Shown: positions 26,001 through 39,000 of the stretch, one piece after another
Layout of the letters: each line of letters starts with the position of its first letter
How positions within the stretch are numbered: position 1 is the first letter of the stretch
Assembly (NCBI GenBank): GCA_963585895.1
Contig: OY757921.1
Coordinates: 52,639,669-52,703,668, forward strand
DNA from: Sepioteuthis lessoniana
Taxonomy: Eukaryota; Mollusca; Cephalopoda; Myopsida; Loliginidae
Reading direction: 5' to 3'
Length of the DNA stretch: 64,000 nucleotides
The notes under the pieces: generated by a model
What the model saw: the letters and a program-made list of their open reading frames with translations, nothing else
What the model was told of the DNA's origin: nothing
Databases searched by the model: none
Translations under genes and position numbers: made by a program

Positions 26001-29000
26001 TAGTTTTTCCCTCCAATACTAGTAAAAAGAAAAGTTGGCAATCATAGTCGAGGGTTGCCTAAAGACTCCCTTGTTTCAAGGGACTATTCCCATTGAATAA
26101 CAATAATCATTTGATCGCACTTGGTTAAATAGTTTCTAATATTTCAATACTAATAATGATCTACTTGACTTAAAGAATGGACCATAACATATACTACAAC
26201 TCAATGTGTGAGTGAACTTAAGATTAATGGCAATGAAGGAATACACCACACTCCTCAGAGCACCAGAACTGGAGCCTTACCACCAGATGAAATTTATTGC
26301 CATATTCAGGGCACAATCTTTTCACCTATTTAGGGAATGTCTTATCCCTCTGCAGAGGATACAGTCGGCATATTTTAAGCTCAATCTACCAGGCGGTTGA
26401 TATGTTCGGTTGCATGAATAATTCCTTAACCTGGAAGAGTATCGAACTAAATTTTGATCTAATAATTTCGTTGCGTAATTTTTAATTCATATAATTGATA
26501 GAGATGACTTTGTTCAATATATTTGTTGTGTAAAATGAATGCTTTTTTTTCCGAAATCATACTGCGATTATAACTTTCTACTATTCAACTGTATCGGTAC
26601 GTATAATTTTCCTTCAAGTTTTTATCTGAATCTTATTTTTAGACTCCATTTATCATTTAAAGTCGAAAATAAGCCGATTATTGTTTATACTTTACTTATT
26701 CATTGTTACAATTTCATAATATGAACATACGAGGATCATTAAATAAGTTTCCAGACTTTTTTCGTATGGGCACTTTTATTGATAGTACACGCATGAAACT
26801 CTAGTCCCCTTTGAAGTAATCTCCTCCAGATGCAATGCACTTGTTGGACTGTTCCAACAACTTCTGGAAGACCCCAGGGATGCCCTCTTGTGTGAGCGTG
26901 TCAATGACCTTCGTCTCAGCCTCTTTCATCTCCTCAAGTGTCTCATAACGATAGCCTCTGGGCTTAGGGAATAGCCAAAAGTCGTAGGGAGAAACCTCAG
27001 TACTATAGGGAGGTTGAGGAACTCTCTTGATGCCCATCTTGGTCAAATAGTCTGTGACAAGGATGGAGTTGTGGACTGGTGAATTTTCCTGGTGGAAATG
27101 ACACTGACCCGATTTGAAGAGTGCTGGCCTCTTCCGACGGAATCTCTTCCTGAACTCCCTTAAGACCTCAACATAGTAACCCTAACCCTTTGGCCAATCA
27201 ACTCAGGTGTATTGACTTCCTTATTCCTGCCACACCTCTCCCCATCCCTCACAGACTCCCTGCCTTTCTTGAATCTCTTATACCACTCAAAAACTGATGC
27301 TCGATTTAATCAATATGGTCTAAAAGCAGTCTGAAGCATTCCATACGTTTTTGTGGCATTTTTTCCATGTTTACAACAGAATTTTATTGCATATCGTTCT
27401 TCTAAACTGTCCTCACGTCCAGATTGCATTTTTGAAATTCACCAGTAGTGACAATCATGTTTTAGAAGTGTGTATTTTAATACCTGCTATAACTGTTCAT
27501 TTGATCCTGAAATCATAAAAATGTCAGTCATTTCATGCGACGTATAGCAATAACATAGTGAATTTTCAAGAGTCTACGACAATTTTGAATGCCTGTACAA
27601 AAAAAGTCTGGAAACTTATTGAAGGCTCCACGTACCTTTAAATAAGAGAAAGAAATGTATTTTTGAAAATGGAAACATTTCAATTTTTAGGTTTAAGTGA
27701 AATCTTATCTTTATTTTCATGGTGGAAATGTTTCTCGAAGCGTTCCAGAAAATCAGTTACCCTACGTTCGTTTTTGACGATAAAAACTCGCATTGAGAGG
27801 AACGCTTTGGCCACTGGTTAACTTTAAGGTGCTTAGTTTTTTTTACCGAAAGCCTGAAATTAGCAAGAGCTCGAAATATCTCTCTTAACATGAATTTAGT
27901 GGCTGATGTATCCCTGTTTCAGCTAAAGCGAATGAGTACCCCACTTGGTAAATTTACCACAGAGGTTGGACGACATGGAAGTTGGTGGGGAACAGATCTA
28001 GCCAAAAAATGGCACATACTAACTTTAAACCCAAACATAATTTCCCTGAATCTGTTTTTGAAAATAGAATAATAGGATTCATAATATTCATCGTTATCGA
28101 ATTACGAAAACAAATTTCTTTAGCCAAATTGTCTCCTTTCTTGAGTGAAAAAAATAATATCCAGTATAGCAAAACCTTGAACCGAGAAAAAAATTAGAAA
28201 CTGCAATCTACTTGCGAGGTTAGTTTTAAAAAAACAGGCTGGAAACTTATTAAAAATGACAATCTTCCACAACTTAAAATGTAAAACTTACCCGTATGAA
28301 AAGTTTAACTCCTCAAAGAAAGTTATCAAAAATTGGGGTGTATAAACTTAGTTACGCCAGCGAAAATCAGGACAGTCATGAAAGTAACGGATCTTGGATT
28401 ATGAAATGAAAACCATTGGAAGGGGCGGTGAAAAATACATATACACATACATTTTGACTTTAAACAAACCATATAATTACTCTAAATGAAGTGTAAATGC
28501 TTCCTCAGAAGGTTAGAATAGTACACCTCAGCACGTTTGAAGTGCATTAAGTGTCAAAGATATGAAAACAACAAAGAGAGCTGCAGAAAACATCTGACGT
28601 GGGGAAAATGTGGCCAAAGGTATCCAGACCACGTGGTGGAAGATTATCCGAACGAAAGAAAACGCTCAGACGGCTAAGAGACTGGTGTCACATTTTCAAG
28701 AACGTGGAATAAATACAAAAGAGAGAGTGAGATGATGAAAGTAAAGTACAGAAGGAATATAACATTTCTAGAAGCAAGGAAAATAGGGGAATCCTTGATA
28801 AAAGATAGCACCTGCTCCAATGTTACCCTGAATGCGAGTCCAATCAGCAGCAGCGATACAGACTCAATAAACATGATAAATACAATGGTTTTAAAATCTC
28901 TGCAACTAGAACAAAATGGTTGGCCAATATTTCCAGAAAAGTTAAGGAAACTACACTCATCTTAAATATGTTTAGCAGAAACATTAACACAAATGAAACA

Positions 29001-30955
29001 ACAATAAACCATACCATTGCCAAAATAACTTCGGAAAACGTCTAATATCCAAATGATACTAATAGTGCAAAGGGAAGATCGCACAGATCACTGATTCCCT
29101 AATCAATCTCCAAAACAGATATCTCTGGTAAAACACTTATCAGAAATACAAAACCTAACTTCAGAACAAGCAATCAAAAATCTAAATACATTCAATCAAG
29201 CCCAGCCAAACTCGAACTTTCCCCATCAATCTAAAATAAAACATATCCTACCAACCACTAAAAAAATAAAACGACTGATAATATTGTGATGTGGTATGCT
29301 ACCGAGAGAGGCAAAGGGAGAACAGTTAAGCACAGAAGAAAAGCCTAAGGAAGAGAATAGAATAACCTTCCAGAGAGACAGCAAAACAGCGGTCTGCTAT
29401 CAATGTGGAAAAGCTGAACATATAGCCATAAGGTGTCAGCTAGGGAAAGGTCCGGAAACTAACCAAACCCAGGCGGGAAAACCGCAAGGAGCTGCCACGA
29501 CAGCCGGAGCAAACCAGTCTTATCGACTCTGGACGAAGAGAGGGGCCATAAGAGGCCCAATTAGAGGACCTGTAGAAGTATCAATTTTACGAGATACGGG
29601 GGCATCTCAGTCATTACTTCTACGAGATAAAGCACCGAAAGGGGTCACAGAAGCAGCACGTGAGACTGTGCAGATAGAGGGTATTGGCGGGAAGAGGATG
29701 AAAATACCGCTATGTAAGATAACCCTAAAGTCCAAGTGGGAAAATGGACCAATTCAAGTTGGAGTGGTAGACAAGCTACCAATGAAAGGAATCTCCCTCA
29801 TACTGGAAATGAAGTAAGAATTAAAAAGGGCCAACCGAGTCAGATGGCGAAAATGAGTGCCAAAAATTGACTATAGAATTATATAATCTGTTATAATCTG
29901 CGTGTAAATCAATTAGATAACAAATTATAGAAAGCTATATTTTCAGCAACTTTTCGAGTCAGGAGCCCAGTTATGAGAAGCTAAATCGAAAGGCTCCTGT
30001 TATCGAAACGATTTATTTATTTATTGCGAAATTATCTTTAAAGATTTATAAGCCTATAGATTTCAAAGGCGTGTCAAGAGTTATTTCATGGATAGAAGAT
30101 ATGGAATCACGTTCATTATACCTTCATATTTACATTTTTAGACGGATCTATTGAATACAAACAATTTTAAACAGATATATTAGACCCATTGATGGACTTC
30201 AAGTAGAAACTACCATTTCAGATCAGAGTGAACCTTGGATTAATGGCGATGAAGGGGTATTTCACACTCCCCTGAGCTCCAGAATTGGAGCCTCGCCATC
30301 AGATCATGTTTTAGTTTCAAAGCTAGGGTGCCATTCTGGTGTGATGAGTCTTTGCTCTCTGCAAGAGATTCATGCTGTGTATTCAAAGCCCCACTGATAT
30401 GGCCTAATTTTAAAAGGCCCATTTTTAGATGTTTCAAGATGTACTTACTCAACCGTTTGAATTTACTTGTTAGAATATAGTTATATAACGATGACTTTTC
30501 AGTTGGATATATGTAATGGATATATTGACTCTAATATGATTCGTACTTATCTGCTGCTGCTTTACGGCGAAAACCACTACATTCGCACTAAAAAGTAACC
30601 AAAGATCAAAAACATGGTGTTAAATAAAGTAAATCACGTAAAATTTAAGCACCGTTATTTTTAGCTAATTAGCACGCAGATGAGGGTTGATGCGCCTAAG
30701 GATTTAAATTCATTATAAACTATAATAATCATTTTCCGCACTAGATATACTAATCCTCTTTGTCTTTGCCGTTAATTCAAGAGAAATTGAAGCTATGCAT
30801 TTTATGAGGACTTGGGAAATGTTGAACTATCATATGTTTAACAACATAGCTTGATAAAAATAGTAATATTCAAGAAACATGTCTGTCACACGACTTCCTC
30901 TGTTTCACAATTTTTCTTCTTGTTCCGCTTACTAAATTCAGATGTTCTGATATTG

Positions 30956-30993
<38 letters not shown>

Positions 30994-31317
30994 TGGATTT
31001 TTCACAGGAGTGTTAGCTGATGGTCTTTTACTAGAGTCTAAGTCAGAGGAAGTCTCCTCAAATCTCTTGGACTTTTTGCAGAATTCTGGGCAATTATAAC
31101 AATGCTATAATTATTTCTTCGATTTCCATCTTTTCCAGACCATTTTCCAAGCCTTTGAAGACCGTTGCAAGCACGACAGTTGCAATTGGTATCACTTTTA
31201 TTCTCATGTTTCACAGCATTTTAGTTCTCTGGCAACGTCCAAGTACAAGCCTCTCTTTTCATTTTCTTTGATTTCCTCTCTGTTGTCCAACGGGACGGCA
31301 ATAATTACTATACGACA

Positions 31318-31385
<68 letters not shown>

Positions 31386-32919
31386 CTATCATATTAATAA
31401 TCACTTGATTAGGGATTTGATCTTCTGTTTATACGAATTTTACTTACTTCAATTTTAACTGGTGTTTTCCTTTGAAATCTGGGTGAGAGTTCGTTTTTTT
31501 CAAATTTCCCGGACTCTTCTGAGTATTTTTCAGATTTCCAGGACTCTTCTAAGTATTCTGCAGATTAGACTGGATGGATTCGATTCTTCTTTTGATTTCC
31601 AATTCTCCCAGTTTCTCTTTCCAAGTCTTTGGAACGGAGCAAAGGGAATCAACTACAATTGATATAATCATCACTTTCACTTTCCACAACTTTTTCTGTT
31701 CTTTGGTGAGATCTATTATTTGTTGACCTTTAAGTTTTCTTTTCTTTTCACTCAATGGCCTGCTGTAACGGCAAAATTCACTTGATGATTAGTTTAGCCT
31801 TTTTCTTGATTAACATTTGATTTGACCTTCTGACCTGATTGGATGATCAATTTCTGTCTTAAAGTCCATGAGAATTTTATGTATCTCATTTTATAGAGCA
31901 GATTCTAATGTGTACATATGTAATTTGTCAACTGGGTAAATATTTTAGGTCCCTGGATAACTTTTCGTGATATGGATAAATAAGGGGATAGAAAATTTCA
32001 ATCTTTTTTGTTTCTAATTAACCAGAGGAAATTCCACGGACTCGTCTAATAATTATGATATTACTAATAACAGGTACTTGATTTAAAAAGGAAAAAAGTC
32101 GTTCTTATTTTTTCTCAATGCAAAAACGATGTAAGAAATCAAGTTACTAACGTAAATATTTGGGGTGAAAAGAGTTTGAATTTATCGTTCGAAATTTAGT
32201 GAAGAATAACAACAACAGTGTATAGGTTTTCATAGAGATTACTTTAAACTGCAAGTTGTTCCTTATAGGATACAAAATCTTATATTTTACAAACAATTGG
32301 TGAAGAACAAATAAGAAACACCCATATATAATGCGAATCAGAATCATTTAAACAAAAACTTTAGTTAAAAAAATCAGTAAAAAATTAAGATCTAAAAGTA
32401 AAAAAAATGGTTTCTGGAATCTGATTGGATAGGATAGTCATGAGCTTTGTTTTCGCTTACGTCCACGCAGTTGAATTCCAAATGAACTTGCTGCTGTAAC
32501 GATTAACCGCGCAGAAATAAATTTTAAAATTCATTTGGACTCAGTCACATAATCAGGATATATATTCGCGCTTTTAGCGGCAACTGACACACACACAGCA
32601 AGCATGAGTCTCGATTCGAGAGGATTCTCCACCAAAAATGGTCTCAGACTGTATTTTGATGTTCTGAACTTAGATGCATACCACACAGCAAGCAACTGGG
32701 CATGCTCGACATGATTCCTACATTGTAACGACGACTCATTTGCGACAGCGTCGACATGCTAAAACCGACCAAAATTCCATTTCCTTATAATGACAACACG
32801 CCAGTCATCCGCGAATCACCCAAAAAACAACATTCGTATTCGTTGCGAAATCAAGTTTTTCCACCTTTCTATCAGTTTATTTTTCATGGTACTAATTCAA
32901 TAAGATTTCACATATCTCC

Positions 32920-33002
<83 letters not shown>

Positions 33003-36000
33003 TCAGTCAACAGTCAAATATATATTCCGCTAATATGGACTTCACTCCTACGCGCCCATACTTACACACACACACATGATATCATTAGCAAAAACATTAA
33101 GGACATTTTAACTTATTGGACTCTTACTACGATAGCACGAAAAAGTAATATTGTAAAATGCAGATGCTAATATGTCTATAAATGTTTTCCTTAGTCAAAA
33201 AAGTATTTCTTCGCTTTGTTTTTATAAAATTGTGTTGAACTTGTTTACACTACACTAGGATATAATTTTTCTTTCTTAATCCGAGTTGACTGATCCCACA
33301 ATCAAACCCCTGCAAAAATCCTTTTGCTAAAGATAATGTTGCTACTGATAAATATTTTCTCACAGGCTTACGTAATACCAAGTTTAGATAAGGGATTACG
33401 TAAAAGAGATATTGATGTGAACAAACGTCTCGGTAAGCAGACAAATTCTCATTTTATTATTCTTCACAACTACATCAGGTGTATGGGCCTTAATTTCTTT
33501 ATCAGTTTAGATTATAGTCGTTTCACCGAGTTATGTTACTGCTGATATTTCATGTTAATATTTGTAGCAGTAGTTGTAGAAATTGTTGTAGTGATTTTTG
33601 CAGTTGCTGTTTAAGTCAATGATTTGAATAAATCGAGTCATTTCACAAAGTGGAAGATGTAAATACAATTCAATTTCAGTTATACACTTTTACTGAAAAC
33701 GATAACTTTTTTCCCTTGAATCAGATGCGCAATTGTATTAAAATTTCAATCAATTAAATTATAGGTTAGATTCAAAGAGCAAGATTAAGAATTAAGATGA
33801 ATTAGAAAAATCAGTTAGATAATTTACTGAAGCCATACCAAATAATTTAAACAAAATAAATATAAATAAAAAAATCGCTACATGCACGAAATATAACAAA
33901 ACACTGATCTCCCTCAAGACGTTACGTTGTTTAATAACAAACTGAACATTATTTTAAAATAAGTGTTCTGAAAATGTAACTTTGAAAAATAAACAAGCGA
34001 AAAAGAAAATAAATTCAACGCGAATTACAGCGCTGTTAATAAGAATTACGATACTGAGTAGGATACTGGAGCATTGAGGTAAATTATTGTCTCTTGACCT
34101 CCTGCAATGACAGTGAGAGAATTCCAATGAGATGGATGAACTCTTTACAGTAAATATATATATATATATGTACTAAGTTGATATAGATCAATTTTTCGTA
34201 GAAAGAACTTGACGAGAGAAAATAGTTTAAATTTTTTCAGTAAATAAAAAGTTGACAAAAGATAAAAAATATAAAGCCGGAAAATAACCAAAATAAACTT
34301 GAAAAAAAAATAATATTGTTGAAATAAAATATAAGAACTGAATAAATTTTGATATTATTTACTCATTTGGGTGTTTTTCACACCAGCGTTTGCAGATGTT
34401 TTCTCACTGGGGTTTAAGTAACATGTTACAAATTTTAGTAGCTTTAAACTCCTACTAATTCAAAATGCTGAAAATTTTACATAATTGTATGCTGCTTTAT
34501 TTTTAGTTAAATATTGCTTAAACTCTGTGTTTTAAATGTAAAGACACCCTTATATAAACCTAATTGAATATATTACTCTGTCCAAATTGTCTGCGAACAC
34601 GGCAAAAAGTTTTGAATCTTTTCTAAAAGTTTAAAATTCTTAAAGCCCACTCCCTAACTGTAGTTTAGAAGAAAAACTAAAAAGCCTAAAACTCACAATG
34701 CCACCGCACAAAAAAAAAAAAAAGAAAAAAAATGATAAAATACTTAGTTTCCCTCTTCTCAAACAGTAGACCCTCTTCAGACTATATTTAAATTCATTAG
34801 TAAATAAGCGGTAAAGCAGAACAGAAAGGATTGAAAAGTCGCTGGTGCCAGCCGAAAATAGATTCAATAATGGTTAGTATGTCTTTAAGTCCTACTAATT
34901 CAAAATGCTGAAAATGTTACAAAATTCTATGCTGCTTTATTCTTTGTAAAATACTGCTTAATCTCTTAAATCCCCCTCCCCAACAGTAGTTTAGAAGAAA
35001 AACTAAAAAGTCTAAAACTCCCAATGCCACCACACCAAAACAAAAAAAAAAAAATTACGAAATATCTAGATTTCTAAAAGTTATAAAATTCTTAACCCCC
35101 CCCCAGTAGTTTAGAAGAAAAACTAAAATGCCAAGGTAAAAGGCCAATGCCGCAAAAAAATAAAAATAAAAAAATAAATAAATAAAACACATTTGAGTAC
35201 TAGAATCAGAAGATAGTTGAAAATATACCGAAATCTCTGACTAATGTACCTTAGTCCTGTACTTTAACGAAGTTAAAACTTAAGGGAACTTAAATTCCCC
35301 CTTCCTTTTTTTTTCTTTTCTTTTTTACGTACACATGGGAAGCAGCATGATGGATGTAAAGGTATTTGAATAAACCCTTTGACAGCCAAACACAAAACCT
35401 AAACTGGTCCAGGACGTGAGTTTCGCGACTTAACGCTCAGGATCGTTAGTTCGATCGGGGAACTACTGCTGCTCATCTATAAGAGTGGCTTCTAAAGAAG
35501 AGAATAAAAATAGCCATCGAAAGATAACCATGACCCACACTCAAACCACATACATTAACCGCATTGCTCTTCGCGCGGGTAAAAATGGGACGCGTCCTAT
35601 TGAGGTTGGGGCCACGGCCTCAGTGGTCGAAAAATCAGCTACAGAGCTCAAACAACAAAAACTACTAAAATGCAAACAAACAATACAAATAGCGACATTT
35701 AACGTAAGAACCTTAAATAGAATAGGAAAACTACCAGAGCTAGCAGCATCGGCCGTAGAACATAAGATAGACATAATATGCATATAAGAACGCAGATACA
35801 CGCACACCGAAGATATCAAATATCACGAAACTGACAACGGATGGACGCTAGCCACTGTATCAGCATGGAAAAACTCTGTCAATGCCACAGTAGGAGGGGT
35901 AGGAATTCTTATAGGACCTAGAGCGTTAAAAGCACTTAATAGCATTGAGAGAATAAAACCTAGGATGTTGGCAGCTACGTTTAATGGCAACCCCAGAGCA

Positions 36001-39000
36001 GCAATCATCTCCTGCAACAGCCCTACCAATGTTAGTGAAGAAACCGAACTAGTCGCCTTCTACGATCAGTTATCCTCTCTAGCGCGTAGCATTCCGAAAC
36101 ACAACAGGTTAGTCATTGGCGGAGACATGAATGCCCAAATCGGGAAAAACGGAAACAACAAATACAGCCTACACAACACGTCAAATAGGAATGGGCAACA
36201 TCTAACAGATTTCATGATAGAAAATTGATTAACATGCCTCAATACAAACTACCAAAAAAGGGAGGGCAAATTATGGACCTACACGTACGCTAACAATAAT
36301 AAAGCACATATAGACTACGTCCTTATAAACAAAAAATGGAAGAATAGTGCAATGAATTGAGAGGCATACTCCTCTTTCGAGGGTGTGTCCTCCGATCACC
36401 GAATAGTCACGGCAAAAATACGACTAAGCCTACGAAAAAACGCCACACGAACAGCGACCACTAAACACTATGACTGGGCTCTTCGGAACAACAGTGATAT
36501 AAGAGATAAATATGTAGTCGAACTAGGAAACAGATTCAAGACACTACAAGAGAAGACGGAAAAACGTACCCCAAATGACGAATATGAGAATTTCGTCAAT
36601 GCGCACCTCGAGGCGGCAGCGAAGTGTATTCCAACAAAACCCAAAACTAAACATAGAGTCCCATGGGAAACATTAGCGGTGAGAGAAAAACGTGCACTCG
36701 TGAAAACAGCCTCCAAAAACTATCGAAAAAATTCAACAAACACAAATGTATAAAGAAACAGATCGAATACATACAAAATCAGATAGATAAGATTAGAGAC
36801 TCAGTGGAAGATAGGCAATCTAGGATAGCCTGGTAAACAATAAACGAAGTGAGTAGAAGGAAAAGCACAGTCAAAGCAAAACTGAAAGCTGCAAACCAAC
36901 AGGAAAGAATAAAACTGTGGAAACAGCATTTCGAAAACCTACTTGGAAACCCACCGAAAGTAACGCATGAAACTATCACCAGAATAATTAGTAAGCAATT
37001 GGACATTAACCTAGGACCGTTCACTCAAGAAGAACTCGACTCTGTTCTTAAAAAAAATTAAAAATAGGAAAGCTGCAGGGCTGGACGAGATTCCCCCAGA
37101 AGTATGGAAGACCAGACAATTCGACGACATACTGCTCCGACACTGCAACGCAGTCCATAATCAAAATTCGATAGATAGATGAAGGGATGCATCCTCCCCT
37201 TCCCTAAAAAGGGTGACCTCGGATTAGCCAAGAACTACCGAGGCATAATATTACATCTATAGCAGTCAAAATTTACAATGCCCTACTACGAAACCGCATA
37301 GAACCCAAGATCGACAACAGCCTCAGAAAAAACCAAAATGGCTTCCGAAGAAATAGATCCACGACCTCACAAATATTGACCATTCGTAGAATCCTTGAAG
37401 GTGTACAGGAAAAAAACCTACAGGCGACATTACTATTTGTAGACTTTACCAAAGTTTTCGATTCCATTTACAGAGGAAAGATGGAACAAATCCTACTAGC
37501 ATACGGCCTACCTAAAGAGACCGTAGCAGCAATAACGATTCTCTATAGAAACACGAAAGTGAAAGTACGTTCACCTGATGGAGACACAGAATACTTCGAC
37601 ATTGTAGCAGGAGTACTACAAGGAGACATGCTAGCTCAATACATCTTTATTATCTGTCGAGATTACGTGCTTAGAACATCGATTGATAAAATCAGAGAAA
37701 ACGGCTGCGAGCTGACAAAGAAAAGAAGCAGAAGATACCCCGCAAAAACATTTACTGACGCCGACTACGCCGATTATATAGCGATACTGGCAAATACACC
37801 CATCCAAGCCGAAACACTACTGCATAGTTTGGAACGAGCAGCTGAAAGCAGAGTCCTCCATGTCAATGCACACAAAACGGAATATATGTGCTATAATCAA
37901 ACAGGTGATATCTCCACACTAGACGGAACCCCTCTTAAACTAGTTGGATGCAGCGTCTTATCAACCGAAAAGACATCGACACGCGGCTAACGAAGGCAGT
38001 TATCAATAGATTATCGATCATATGGAAATCAGACCGAACCGATAAAATGAAACGTAGTTTCTTCCATGCAGCTGTCGTATCGATACTGCTGTATGGATGC
38101 ACTACTTAGACGCTAACAAAACGGCTGGAAAAGCTAGACGACAATTACACAAGAATGCTGCGAGCAATATTGAACAAGTCCTGGTGGCAACACCCAACAA
38201 GACACTAACTATATGGCCATCTACCTCCCATCACGAAAACTATCCAAGTTAGACGAACTAGAGATGCAGGACACTGCTGGAGAAGCAGGGACGAGCTCAA
38301 AAGCGATGTACTCCTATGGACCCCCACATATGGCCAGGCAAAAGCAGGACGACCAGCATGAACATACATTCAGAAGCTATGTGAGGATACGGGATGTAGC
38401 CCTGAAGACCTGCCAGAGGCGATGAATGATAGGAAAAAGTGGTGAGAGAGGGTCAGTGATATCCATGCTAGTGGTATGACATGATGATAATGAGACTGTT
38501 CTAATACAGCTGACGCGTCATTTTTATAATTGTAACAGCTGCAGCAGCAGTAATAGTAGTCGTCATACTTGTTGTGAAGAGACTCGAGGAGACTTGCAGA
38601 GTGCACCAATTACATTTGGTATCATCGTCACTTTCATGTTCCAGTTTTTTCAATTCCCTAACAATATCCAAGTACTTATCTGTCTTTTCGCTTTCTTTCA
38701 GTTTTACCCTGTGGTCAGCCGGAACGGCAAAATCTACTATTCAGCAGGTTTTCCTTTTTGGTTTTGTTGACTATCACAAGGTCTTGTCGTCTGGTCGATA
38801 TTAGGGGATACATTTGTATCTCAAAATCACAGAAACGTTTGTGTCTCATTTTCGTGGACGGATTCTTGGTTGTGCATATAACATTTGTTTGTATGGTCAA
38901 ATGTAAGCTTCTTGCACAATTCCCTGTGAATCACCTTCCACATGCAGTCATGTCTACTCTTATACTCTTTTTGTACTAGCTTTCTGCATTTGCTTATTTA

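Noticed and set aside
32756..33079. 107-codon frame rich in Thr-His
   Set aside because: It is the translation of an AC microsatellite.
36779..37024. Minus-strand frame inside LINE B
   Set aside because: Antisense to the reverse transcriptase coding strand.
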